DNA of 64,000 nt from an uncultured Alphaproteobacteria bacterium (GTDB taxonomy: Bacteria > Pseudomonadota > Alphaproteobacteria > RF32 > CAG-239). Shown here piece by piece: positions 17,259 to 24,927 of this stretch. Location of the stretch: positions 19,883 to 83,882 of the forward strand of contig CAKQRZ010000010.1 of assembly GCA_934271715.1 (NCBI GenBank). Direction: 5' to 3'. The first letter of the stretch is position 1; the number at the start of each line of letters is the position of its first letter. The position numbers and the translations under genes are program-made. The notes beneath the pieces are model-generated. The model saw nothing but the letters and a program-made list of their open reading frames with translations, was not told the DNA's origin and ran no database searches.

Positions 17259-18935
17259 ATGTCAATAAAGTTGGGTGTTGCCGATACCACAGTATCACAT
17301 TTGAAACCGCGCATTGCCGTAATCGGCGTGGGCGGCGGCGGCGGAAATGCCGTAAATAATATGATTGCCAAAAATTTGGAAGGCGTGGATTTTGTGGTAG
17401 CCAATACCGATGCCCAAGCTTTAGCGCATTCTTCGGCCAGCCGTAAAATCCAGCTGGGTTTGGAAATAACTCAGGGTCTGGGCGCCGGCGCCCGTCCGGA
17501 GATCGGTAAAATCGCCGCTGAAGAAGCAAAAGAAGAAATTGCCCGCGAGCTGGAGGGCGTGAACATGGTGTTTATTACTGCCGGCATGGGCGGCGGCACT
17601 GGTTCAGGCGCGGCTCCGGTTGTGGCGCATATTGCTAAAGAAAAAGGCATTTTGACTGTCGGCGTCGTAACCAAGCCGTTTAGCTTTGAGGGGCGTAAGC
17701 GTATGGAAACCGCCGAAAGCGCTCTTGCTAATTTTACCAGCGAAGTTGACAGTATCATTGTAATCCCAAACCAAAACCTTTTCCGTATTGCCGATAAAAA
17801 AACCACGTTGGCCGAAGCCTTTTTAATGGCTGATGACGTGCTTTATTCCGGTGTGCGCTCTATTACCGATTTGATGATGATGCCGGGGCTGATTAACTTG
17901 GACTTTGCCGATGTTAAAAACATTATGCAGGATAAAGGCAAAGCCATTATGGGAACCGGCGAAGCCGATGGCGACAACCGCGCTGAAGAAGCCGCTAAAC
18001 AGGCTTTGTCTAATCCGCTTTTGGATGACTGCACCATGCACGGCGCTAAAGGCGTGTTAATCAATATTACCGGCGGCGACGACATTACCTTGATGGAAAT
18101 TGACGAAGCGGCCAACATCATCAAAGAAGAAGTTGACGATAATGCCAATATTATTTTCGGTTCCAGCTATGATGAAGCTTTGGCCGGTAAAATCCGCGTT
18201 TCTATCGTGGTAACCGGCATCAGCGACGGAAAGCCTCAGCCTGAAGCTTTGCCGCGCACTAAAGAGCCGTCTTTAATTGACCAAAGCTATGATGATTCTA
18301 ATTTTGTGCCGACCGTTGTTCCGGCTGAAAATTTAATTGTGGAAGATGTAGCTCCGGTTTCTTTGGATTTGCCGGAAGACAGCGAGCCTGCAGCTCCTTT
18401 GGAGACCGCAGAGGAAAATACTCAGCCGGCTGCCGAAGATAATGCTTTGGCCGATGATTTTGCTTCATTGGATAAATCGGATGAACTGCCGGAAGTGCCT
18501 CAGGCCTCTGCTTTGTTTAATGCTATTATGAACAGCTCCGCCAACAAAACCGAAGATGAAGAAGCCGGCACCGAAGAATTGAATGTTGCGGCAACAAGCA
18601 AAGACAGCGACTTTTTCTTCAGCTCAACATCTTTGCAGAATATCAGCGAAAAAGAAGACGAACCGGTTTTGTTCAAAGAGCATGATTCGGATATCTTCAA
18701 AGACAGCAAACCTGCAGAACCGGCAAACGAACCGGAAGATGACAGCCATGCTGATGAAGACGATGTAAAGCCGACCTTTATTGAACGCGTTATCGGCTAC
18801 CGCAATCGCAAAAAGAAAGAAGAAGTAGAAGAACTGCCGGAAAATATTGTAAAGTTCTCTGCAGAAGACAACAATGACGTTCCTGAGCTTTCCAGCGATG
18901 AGTTAGACATTCCGTCTTTCCTGCGCCGCAAATAA
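17259..18935 (+). CDS. ftsZ: Cell division GTPase FtsZ
   Basis: Tubulin homologue that forms the Z-ring. The 558 residues begin with a GTPase domain (GVGGGGGNAVNNMI; tubulin signature GGGTGSGAAPVVA near residue 107; NLDFADVKNIM). A very acidic linker of about 200 residues follows, as in many alphaproteobacteria. The end SDELDIPSFLRRK is the conserved peptide that binds FtsA and other partners. GGGAG lies 9 bases before the ATG. A strong terminator at 18954-18985 closes the cluster. Confidence 0.99.
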   Translation: MSIKLGVADTTVSHLKPRIAVIGVGGGGGNAVNNMIAKNLEGVDFVVANTDAQALAHSSASRKIQLGLEITQGLGAGARPEIGKIAAEEAKEEIARELEGVNMVFITAGMGGGTGSGAAPVVAHIAKEKGILTVGVVTKPFSFEGRKRMETAESALANFTSEVDSIIVIPNQNLFRIADKKTTLAEAFLMADDVLYSGVRSITDLMMMPGLINLDFADVKNIMQDKGKAIMGTGEADGDNRAEEAAKQALSNPLLDDCTMHGAKGVLINITGGDDITLMEIDEAANIIKEEVDDNANIIFGSSYDEALAGKIRVSIVVTGISDGKPQPEALPRTKEPSLIDQSYDDSNFVPTVVPAENLIVEDVAPVSLDLPEDSEPAAPLETAEENTQPAAEDNALADDFASLDKSDELPEVPQASALFNAIMNSSANKTEDEEAGTEELNVAATSKDSDFFFSSTSLQNISEKEDEPVLFKEHDSDIFKDSKPAEPANEPEDDSHADEDDVKPTFIERVIGYRNRKKKEEVEELPENIVKFSAEDNNDVPELSSDELDIPSFLRRK

Positions 18936-18953
18936 GCTTTTGCACAACGTTTT

Positions 18954-18985
18954 AACCCCCGCCTGCTTCAAAACCGGCGGGGGTT
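18954..18985. terminator. Terminator after ftsZ, probably bidirectional
   Basis: A perfect 10-bp GC-rich stem, AACCCCCGCC with GGCGGGGGTT, lies 18 bases after the ftsZ stop and 9 bases from the end of the convergent pilin-like gene. The T tract is short on the plus side and AAAACG-rich on the other. Confidence 0.75.
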
Positions 18986-18993
18986 TCGCTATA

Positions 18994-19887
18994 TTAAAAG
19001 AATAATGTAACCGAGCAAATTTCTTTAGATTTATTGCAGGCGCTGCAGGCTCTATGAATTTCATCAAGTTTCAGATTGCTCAGACAGGGGCGGGCAGAGG
19101 TGCAGTTTTTGTCGCCGTCAAAGACAACAGCATCAGATACAGGCTGCCACAAAGAAACTCTTTCTACTGCGCTATGTAAAGGAATTGCTATATTATTATA
19201 GATTTCCGTGCATAATTTTTCGGAAAAATTTGCCGAGTAATTGCCTTCGTCAGTATAGGTAACGCCGCCCAGATAAAAATCAACAGTTAATGAATTAGCT
19301 TGAATGTTAGTATATATTTGTATCTGATTTCCCATACTGTCTAAGGCTTGAACATTGTTTTTTATATGCCAGCTATTGGGGATTAAATTAAGAGCTTTAG
19401 CCAGACCGGTTAAATCATCGTTATTATAGCCGCCTGCTGTATTTTTCTTTATGTCGTCAACATGCTCCAATAAACCATAAATCAACATGCTGTATTCCCC
19501 GATTGTTTTATTGATTTTCCACTTCTCCATAGCTTTGCTATAACCGGCAATCCCACCGACGCTAAGCACGCCGATAATTGCCAGAACTCCGAGCATTTCT
19601 ATCATACTTCTCCCAAAGGAATTTGCGCCTCTGCCGCCAGTCATCCTAGGTCGTGACGCACAGTCTGTACCTAGAATCTTGTCACACCAAGGGCGGTGCA
19701 GCCCCTCGCCCCGTGAGGGAGAGGGTGACGCCTTGGCGTCGGGTGAGGGGTATTTAAAGAATGTGTAAAAGGCACTAAACAAGCGACCAAAGTCCAAACC
19801 CGAAACGTCATACTTGTCGTCACACCCTGCAGGCTGTGGCAGACGAGTATCCATGACTTTGTTGCCAACGGCAACGCATATTGACAT
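18994..19887 (-). CDS. Pilin-like protein A with repeat-containing leader
   Basis: The mature part begins at the prepilin-peptidase motif SFG^RSMIEMLGVLAIIGVL (Glu at +5, then a hydrophobic helix with GGIAGYSKAM), typical of type IV pilins and pseudopilins. The body is about 200 residues with pairs of cysteines (KLCTEIYNNIAIPLHSAV, then KNCTSARPCLSNLKLDEI) and a C-terminal CSACNKSKEIC. Homologous genes lie at 41966, 43391 and 63143. The first ATG now in frame is at 19887, but it lies within a repeat element and has no ribosome site. The same frame continues upstream without a stop to 20109, next to a dinucleotide tract. The probable true start is the ATG at 20147, currently out of frame (see 19888-20147). 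Substrate or assembly partners are unknown. Confidence 0.8.
   Translation of the reverse strand: MSICVAVGNKVMDTRLPQPAGCDDKYDVSGLDFGRLFSAFYTFFKYPSPDAKASPSPSRGEGLHRPWCDKILGTDCASRPRMTGGRGANSFGRSMIEMLGVLAIIGVLSVGGIAGYSKAMEKWKINKTIGEYSMLIYGLLEHVDDIKKNTAGGYNNDDLTGLAKALNLIPNSWHIKNNVQALDSMGNQIQIYTNIQANSLTVDFYLGGVTYTDEGNYSANFSEKLCTEIYNNIAIPLHSAVERVSLWQPVSDAVVFDGDKNCTSARPCLSNLKLDEIHRACSACNKSKEICSVTLFF
19627..19701 (-). repeat. Palindromic element I (PWCDKILG type), copy in pilin A
   Basis: The segment encodes RPWCDKILG ... RPRMTGGRGAN just before the pilin cleavage site. It shares GCCAGTCATCCTAGGTC and TCTTGTC.CACCAAGGGCGG with the copy at 42591-42700. This copy is shortened at its far end and has a small insertion (CAGTCTG region) in the CCTAGG hairpin. 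Confidence 0.75.
19702..19777 (-). repeat. Palindromic element III (YPSP type), copy in pilin A
   Basis: Contains the self-complementary core GACGCCTTGGCGTC within GAGAGGG...GGGTGAGGGG and reads KYPSPDAKASPSPSRGEG in the pilin frame. About 85-90% identical by eye to 42700-42774, including the flanking TATTTAAAGAA.GTG..AAAGG.ACT. Confidence 0.8.
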
Positions 19888-19957
19888 TGCATGCGCAATG
19901 ACATCATGGATTCTCTGCCGTGGTACTTCCGGCAGGGAGTACCGGCGAAGAATGACG
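19806..19957 (-). repeat. Palindromic element IV in pilin A leader
   Basis: A 152-bp segment with imperfect inverted ends (CGTCATACTTGTCG and CGGCGAAGAATGACG) and internal dyads such as CATTGCATGCGCAATG. In the pilin frame it reads VILRRYSLPEVPRQRI ... LPQPAGCDDKYDVSG without stops. It occurs only here in the window. Confidence 0.6.
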
Positions 19958-20147
19958 CCGAAAGTGGTGCTGGAAAAGCGCGGAAACGTGCCGCCTGCTA
20001 GTTTTGTTCTTAATGCGTTATTACCGAAAGTATCATTTTTTCTGCCAAATCCTGAAAAAAAGTGCTGAACGGCAGAAAAAGCGCCTTTAATCAGATGTTC
20101 AGGATTTGCAGAGAGAGAGAGAGACCTTTGCTTAGCTTATTTTTCAT
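19888..20147 (-). other. 5' leader of pilin A, out of frame through a (CT)7 tract
   Basis: On the minus strand AGAGGAAAGAAAG precedes ATG at 20147, which begins MKNKLSKG and enters (CT)7. With 7 units the frame runs to TGA at 20091-20093 (an 18-residue peptide, MKNKLSKGLSLSLQILNI). After the tract, the pilin frame is open from GCA at 20109 and reads ANPEHLIKGAFSAVQH, then GRKNDTFGNNALRTK, and continues into the pilin. With 6 or 9 CT units the ATG would join the pilin, giving 383 or 385 residues. The same arrangement with 8 units lies at 43050-43100. Confidence 0.75.
20110..20124 (-). repeat. Dinucleotide tract, (CT)7 on the coding strand
   Basis: A(GA)7 on the plus strand, between AGGATTTGC and CCTTTGC. 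It begins right after codon 8 (GGT) of the pilin A leader, where gain or loss of a unit shifts the reading frame. Confidence 0.9.
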
Positions 20148-20184
20148 CTTTCTTTCCTCTATATTTTAGTTGTTTTACATTTTT

Positions 20185-20214
20185 ATTCTACACCAGCCTC
20201 ACTCCCTAAGTCAA
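20185..20214 (-). promoter_or_regulatory. Promoter of the pilin A leader
   Basis: On the minus strand TTGACT, an 18-base spacer and TAGAAT, located 37 bases ahead of the ATG at 20147. The same element precedes the pilin B leader (43138-43167), and a decayed copy lies at 63099-63128. Assignment is by similarity to the sigma-70 consensus. Confidence 0.65.
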
Positions 20215-20228
20215 CCGTATTTTTTTGG

Positions 20229-20825
20229 TTATGGGGTTTGGGTTTTTAGAAATTGATAAATCGTGTAGGTGCTGACGCCGTGGATTTTGGCGATTTGAGT
20301 TTTAGGCGTTCCGCTATGGATAAGGCTTAAAATGCTGCGTTCTTTGCCATCCCAAACATGCTTTTTATTTTTGCTGCCGCTCACTCGTCCAAGTCTTTTA
20401 CCGTTAGCTTTAAGCCGTGTCAGAGCCTCTTTAGTGCGCTGGCTGATTAAATTCCGCTCAATTTCTGCCGAAAGCGAAAAGGCAAACGCCAAAACCTTGC
20501 TCTGAATATCCGCGCCCAAACGGTAATTGTCTTTTATTGTCCAGACCTGCGCTTCTTTTTTCATGCACAAATTAAGTATAGTCATAATCTGCAGCAAATT
20601 ACGCCCCAGCCGCGAGATTTCAGAACATATTAAAATATCGCCTTTCTTAAGCTTTTTCAGCAGATTTCCCAATTTCCGCTTTTCAAAATCTTTGGTCCCG
20701 CTGATGGTTTCGGTTATCCATTTTTCAACTTTGATTTTTTTCCGCCGACAAAAATTGCAGATTTCAAATTTTTGGTTTTCTAAAGTCTGCTTATCGGTTG
20801 AAACTCTCACATATCCGTATATCAT
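20229..20825 (-). CDS. Serine recombinase (resolvase/DNA invertase family)
   Basis: The 198 residues have the resolvase catalytic domain, MIYGYVRVSTDKQTLENQ with the nucleophile Ser, then SEISRLGRNLLQIM with the conserved arginines. The long E helix (LAFAFSLSAEIERNLISQRT) and the linker KANGKRLGR follow. The C-terminal DNA-binding helix-turn-helix reads SGTPKTQIAKIHGVSTYTIYQFL. The size fits Hin/Gin/Pin invertases and Tn3 resolvases. The ATG follows CGGAGAT. The gene ends only 15 bases from the pilin A promoter and points at it, so a role in rearranging the pilin region is possible. No flanking pair of clear crossover sites was found, and it may simply be a remnant of a mobile element. Confidence 0.9.
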   Translation of the reverse strand: MIYGYVRVSTDKQTLENQKFEICNFCRRKKIKVEKWITETISGTKDFEKRKLGNLLKKLKKGDILICSEISRLGRNLLQIMTILNLCMKKEAQVWTIKDNYRLGADIQSKVLAFAFSLSAEIERNLISQRTKEALTRLKANGKRLGRVSGSKNKKHVWDGKERSILSLIHSGTPKTQIAKIHGVSTYTIYQFLKTQTP

Positions 20826-20912
20826 TTTATTTATCTCCGTTTTTGTTGTAAAAAATGAAGTATAAAATAAAATTTTTCGGCTTAGCTTCCTGAAATGCGG
20901 CTATAAAATTAA

Positions 20913-20942
20913 ACACCCTTTTTAAGCAGATAAAAAGGGTGT
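20913..20942 (-). terminator. Terminator of the 20963-21742 lipoprotein gene
   Basis: A perfect 11-bp stem, ACACCCTTTTT with AAAAAGGGTGT, followed on the minus strand by TAATTTTATAG, 20 bases after the stop. Confidence 0.7.
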
Positions 20943-20962
20943 CGCAGAATATCTGATAAATT

Positions 20963-21742
20963 CTAGTCCAGCAGCATATATTCTATGCGCTCCGGATATA
21001 CATCCATAACCTTAAAGCGGATGCCGTTGATTTCCACAAGGTCTTGCTCTTGCGGAAATACATAGCGCTGGAAGAAGCCTTCGCTGGCATCGGCATTGCT
21101 GTAATCGGTGTATATAAACGCCATATAGCCGTTTTCCAGACCGTCGTATTTAAGTTCAAACTGCAGTTTAGGGTCGCTGACGGTTTCGCGTGTTGCTTTT
21201 TTCTGCTCTAATCCTAAGCCTTTAGGATGAATAATGGCGGTTTCGCGCGGCATTAAAAGCTGACCTTTATACAAGTGGCAGATATAGTTTAAGAAGTTGC
21301 CTTTTTCATCCACCAGCAGCATGTCTCCGATATCATTTCCCGGAACCACTAAAAAGTAATTGCCGTTGAGCTTGACTTCGCCGATCGGCTCAAAAAGCTG
21401 ATCCTGATGAATTTGCACTGCGTAATTGCTGCCGGTAATGTCGCCGTCGGATCTGGCAATCAGCTGCGGTTTGGCAAAGTTCTGCACTGTGTAGGTCTGA
21501 GCGTCTACCATACGCTGTCCTAAATTGGCCGAAACCACAACATTATGTTTGTAAATGCGGGTGTTCAGGGTTTTGCTGTCGGTCATTCTTTCATCAGAGG
21601 CGCCGTCCATCGGGTCGTAGTAGTTAATCGCCATAAGTTTATACGGACGCACATTGTTCAGCCAATAATCATCATGGTCGCTTTCAAAAACCGTGCATGC
21701 CGCCAACAAAATAGAAGAAAGAGTAATAAATATTTTTTTCAT
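20963..21742 (-). CDS. Lipoprotein of unknown function
   Basis: The 259 residues begin with a lipoprotein signal peptide (MKKIFITLSSILLAAC, lipobox LAAC), so the mature protein should be anchored by a lipidated cysteine. Position +2 is Thr, which does not signal inner-membrane retention. The body is mostly predicted beta structure, with segments VKLNGNYFLVVPGNDIGD and INGIRFKVMDVYPERIEYML. Only one cysteine remains (ICHLY). I recognise no family. It is monocistronic, with a terminator at 20913-20942. Confidence 0.85.
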   Translation of the reverse strand: MKKIFITLSSILLAACTVFESDHDDYWLNNVRPYKLMAINYYDPMDGASDERMTDSKTLNTRIYKHNVVVSANLGQRMVDAQTYTVQNFAKPQLIARSDGDITGSNYAVQIHQDQLFEPIGEVKLNGNYFLVVPGNDIGDMLLVDEKGNFLNYICHLYKGQLLMPRETAIIHPKGLGLEQKKATRETVSDPKLQFELKYDGLENGYMAFIYTDYSNADASEGFFQRYVFPQEQDLVEINGIRFKVMDVYPERIEYMLLD

Positions 21743-21830
21743 GATAAGCTCTTTTTAATGGTTTATTTAGTATACTAAGCTTAAATTTATATCAAAGTTA
21801 GTAAAAAAAGTAATAACGAAAGACAAAAAA

Positions 21831-22703
21831 ATGAGTAATAATTCAGGAAGCTGCAAAATTGCAAAATTTGAACCAACTGCGGAAATCAGCGAAGAGCTGC
21901 AAGTCTTTGCCGATGATTTTTTTGAGGTAACATCCATAGACTACAGCGATGACGGCAAAGAACAGCTGGTGGGCTATCTGCGTCAAGACGCCAAAGAAGA
22001 AGACTTGCAAAAAGCCGCCGCGGCGCAGAATATAGCCTTGCCGCCCTATACTTGGGATTTGCTGCAAAGCGATGATTGGCTGACCGAAAATGTGATGGCG
22101 TTTGCGCCGCTGGAAGAAGCCGAATTTTTTATCTGCAGCATTCATGATGAAACTCCGCTGCCAAAAGATAAGCTTGGCTTAAAGGTTTATGCCGCCACAG
22201 CGTTCGGTTCGGAACATCAGACGACTCGCGGCTGCTTGGATGCAATTTCCGATATCAATAAACTTTGTCCGCAAAAGCCGCAAAAAGTGCTGGATGTCGG
22301 CACCGGTTCGGGAATTTTGGCTTTGGCTGCGGCAAAAATCTGGCCTAATTCGCAGATTGCTGCAGTTGATATTGATGATGAAGCTGTGAGGGTGGCTCAG
22401 CAAAATGCTGCCGACAACGGGGTAGAAAAGCAAATCAGCGCCGCTCTCAGCGACGGATATCAATCTGAGCTTGTGCAGAAAAATGCTCCGTATGACGTGA
22501 TTTTTGCCAATATTTTAGCCCGCCCGCTGATTGCTATGGCTCCGGATATGGCAAAAAGCCTGAAAAAAGGCGGCTATGCCGTGATTTCCGGCTTTATTGA
22601 CGACCAAGTTGACTGGGTGGTCGGCGAGCATGAAAAACAAGGCTTAAAGCTTGTGAAATTATATGAAAAAGAAAATTGGCGGGTTGCCTTGCTGGAGAAA
22701 TAA
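21831..22703 (+). CDS. prmA: Ribosomal protein L11 methyltransferase PrmA
   Basis: SAM-dependent enzyme that trimethylates ribosomal protein L11. The 290 residues have an N-terminal substrate-binding part and a Rossmann methyltransferase domain. The SAM motif is KVLDVGTGSGILALAAAKIW (about residues 155-174), followed by AAVDIDDEAVRVAQQNA. PrmA hallmarks are AFGSEHQTTRGCLDAI and FANILARPLIAMAPDMA. The gene is followed by pepP with a one-base gap and is probably co-transcribed with it. Confidence 0.93.
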   Translation: MSNNSGSCKIAKFEPTAEISEELQVFADDFFEVTSIDYSDDGKEQLVGYLRQDAKEEDLQKAAAAQNIALPPYTWDLLQSDDWLTENVMAFAPLEEAEFFICSIHDETPLPKDKLGLKVYAATAFGSEHQTTRGCLDAISDINKLCPQKPQKVLDVGTGSGILALAAAKIWPNSQIAAVDIDDEAVRVAQQNAADNGVEKQISAALSDGYQSELVQKNAPYDVIFANILARPLIAMAPDMAKSLKKGGYAVISGFIDDQVDWVVGEHEKQGLKLVKLYEKENWRVALLEK

Positions 22704-22704
22704 A

Positions 22705-24384
22705 ATGACCTTATCGGCTATTCAGAAAAAATTAAAAGAGCTTGGGCTGGACGCTTATATCGTAACCTACGGCAACCGCTTTATCGGGCAGGATATTTTG
22801 CCTTGCGAGCATAAACTGAAGCACTTATGCGGTTTCAGCGGTTCGGCCGGAATGCTGGTTATTCTGCCGGATAAAGCATTTTTATTTGTGGACGGACGCT
22901 ATGAGCTGCAGGCGCGGCAGGAAGTTGATTTAAACAAAATCACGGTAATAAATGAAGACCCTTGCTTTATAAATGCTTGTTATTTTTTGCAGAAAAACGG
23001 ACTGCAGATTATAGCCTATGACGGAATGACTGTTGCGGCCGCTGAACAGAAATCCGCAGAAGAAATATTTAAGAACTTGCACTTAATGAATATCGGCGAT
23101 TTAATATGTATAGACCGCAAAACACCGGTAAAAGTTTTGGAGCGTCCGCTGAAATACGCCGGAAAAAGCCGTGAAGAAAAGCTTGAGCAGATAACCGCAT
23201 TGCTCAAAGAATACGGCGCGGATTATTATCTGCTGACCGCGGCGGACAGCGTTTCGTGGCTTTTAAATATCTATGCCAAAGATTTAGCCTGCTCGCCGGT
23301 GGTGCGCGCCTATGCTTTAATCGGAACTGACGGGACTGTTGCTTTAATCGGCGATAATCTGCAGGCTGATTTGCCGGTTTGGACTTTTGAAAAGCTGACA
23401 AACTGGCTGAATGATAATAAAGCTAAAATCCTGTATGATGAAAATACAGCTCCGGCGGAGGTTAAAAAATGGCTGCTGAACGGGCAGAATGCCGGCGATA
23501 TATGTCAGATGCTGAAAGCCGAAAAGAATGAAACCGAACTGAACGGAATGATTGCCTGTCATCAGCGCGACGGCGTTGCTTTGGCTAAGCTGCTGTATTG
23601 GCTGCAAAATAATTGGCAAGGCAAAACTGAATTGGATGTGGTGCAAAAACTGCATGAACTGCGGCAGAAACAGGATTTATTTTTTGAAGAAAGTTTTGAA
23701 ACCATTGCCGGAGCTGCCGAAAACGGGGCTATAGTTCATTATAAGCCGACCGAAAAATCTAACCGCCGTTTGCAGGAAGATAACTTATTGCTGCTGGATA
23801 GTGGCGGGCAGTATTTAGACGGCACGACGGACGTTACCCGCACGGTAGCTTTAGGCACGCCGTCAGCGGATATGGTGCATGATTTTACTCTGGTGCTGAA
23901 AGGGCATATTGCCTTGGCTAAAGCAATGTTTCCGCTGAATACCTGCGGAATGCGCCTTGACACCTTGGCGCGGGCGCCGCTTTGGCAGGAATGCAAGGAC
24001 TTTAAGCACGGCACCGGACACGGCGTCGGCTGCTTCGGCAATGTACACGAGGGACCGAACCGCATCTCCGGCGGCGGCAGCACCTATGGCTTTAAGCCGA
24101 ACATGGTTACTTCTATAGAGCCGGGGTATTACAAGGAAAACGCCTACGGCATCCGCATAGAAAATTTGTATTATACCAAAGAGGCAGGGCGAAACTCCGG
24201 ATTTTTGGAATTTACACCCCTGACCTTAGTGCCTATTGATAAAAGGCTGATTGATGAATATCTCCTTGATGCGGGAGAACGGGACTGGCTGAACGCTTAT
24301 CACCGAAAGGTGTATAACAGTTTGGCCGCGTGTGTAAATGATTATGAAAAGAAGTGGCTGAAAGAGTCCTGTTCTCCTTTGTGA
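22705..24384 (+). CDS. pepP: Xaa-Pro aminopeptidase (aminopeptidase P, M24B)
   Basis: Dinuclear metallopeptidase that removes N-terminal residues preceding proline. The start is the ATG at 22705, with CTGGAGAAATAAA before it; an in-frame start 42 bases upstream lies inside prmA. The 559 residues have two creatinase-like N-terminal domains and the pita-bread catalytic domain. Metal ligands are visible as LLLDSGGQYLDGTTDVTR (two Asp), GTGHGVG (His), SIEPGYY (Glu) and GIRIEN (Glu). The three-domain length is that of the eukaryote-like 'long' aminopeptidase P common in alphaproteobacteria. No signal peptide, so it is cytoplasmic. Confidence 0.95.
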   Translation: MTLSAIQKKLKELGLDAYIVTYGNRFIGQDILPCEHKLKHLCGFSGSAGMLVILPDKAFLFVDGRYELQARQEVDLNKITVINEDPCFINACYFLQKNGLQIIAYDGMTVAAAEQKSAEEIFKNLHLMNIGDLICIDRKTPVKVLERPLKYAGKSREEKLEQITALLKEYGADYYLLTAADSVSWLLNIYAKDLACSPVVRAYALIGTDGTVALIGDNLQADLPVWTFEKLTNWLNDNKAKILYDENTAPAEVKKWLLNGQNAGDICQMLKAEKNETELNGMIACHQRDGVALAKLLYWLQNNWQGKTELDVVQKLHELRQKQDLFFEESFETIAGAAENGAIVHYKPTEKSNRRLQEDNLLLLDSGGQYLDGTTDVTRTVALGTPSADMVHDFTLVLKGHIALAKAMFPLNTCGMRLDTLARAPLWQECKDFKHGTGHGVGCFGNVHEGPNRISGGGSTYGFKPNMVTSIEPGYYKENAYGIRIENLYYTKEAGRNSGFLEFTPLTLVPIDKRLIDEYLLDAGERDWLNAYHRKVYNSLAACVNDYEKKWLKESCSPL

Positions 24385-24406
24385 AATTTTTAGCAAAGGA
24401 GAAACT

Positions 24407-24859
24407 ATGAAACATTTTTTAGCGGCGGCGCTGCTGTTTTGTTTTTTGCCGTTGGCGCCGGCTGGGGCGCAGTTTATTGATTCTTCCGGCTACACGCCGT
24501 ATATCCGGCAATATGTGGAAGAAAATGAGGATAATTGGAACAAATCCATAATTTATGTGTTTTATAACAATTCTCCGTGCGCTCATTGCGCCGATGCCAT
24601 GGGGCTGCTTTATAATATATATCAGCAAAATTACAGCAATGATTTCAGCTATTTTGAGATAAATTATCAGGAACAGGGCGAATTTGCTTTTACCAGCGCC
24701 TATTTTTTAGACCAGCCGCTGTCGGTGGTGCTGGTGCGTATCAACGACGGTATGAGCCGCGGCTATTATAAAATAGATAATCCGCAGCAATGGTGGGGCG
24801 ATAAATTATTTTTTGAAGAACATATAACCACGCTGATAAATAACTTTTTGCTAAATTAA
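24407..24859 (+). CDS. Exported thioredoxin-like protein with CAHC motif
   Basis: The 150-residue protein has a signal peptide (MKHFLAAALLFCFLPLAPAGA), so it is periplasmic. The pattern IIYVFYNNSPCAHCADAMGL resembles the beta-strand plus CxxC of a thioredoxin fold. The rest (YFEINYQEQGEFAFTSAYFL, QPLSVVLVRINDGMSRGYY) could form the remaining strands, with a cis-Pro candidate in QPLSVVLV. AAAGGAGAAACT precedes the ATG. It is probably a thiol oxidoreductase or a redox-like chaperone; the partner is unknown. It lies 22 bases after pepP. Confidence 0.75.
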   Translation: MKHFLAAALLFCFLPLAPAGAQFIDSSGYTPYIRQYVEENEDNWNKSIIYVFYNNSPCAHCADAMGLLYNIYQQNYSNDFSYFEINYQEQGEFAFTSAYFLDQPLSVVLVRINDGMSRGYYKIDNPQQWWGDKLFFEEHITTLINNFLLN

Positions 24860-24927
24860 AATTTTATCTAAAAATTTACTAATTTAGTCTAAACTGCTGT
24901 TCATATAATTAAAACAGTCAGGGAAAA

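Noticed and set aside
18994..19887. ATG at 19887 as the real start of pilin A
   Set aside because: It lies inside palindromic element IV without a ribosome site; the homologous start in pilin B would be a different codon, while the upstream ATG is conserved in both.
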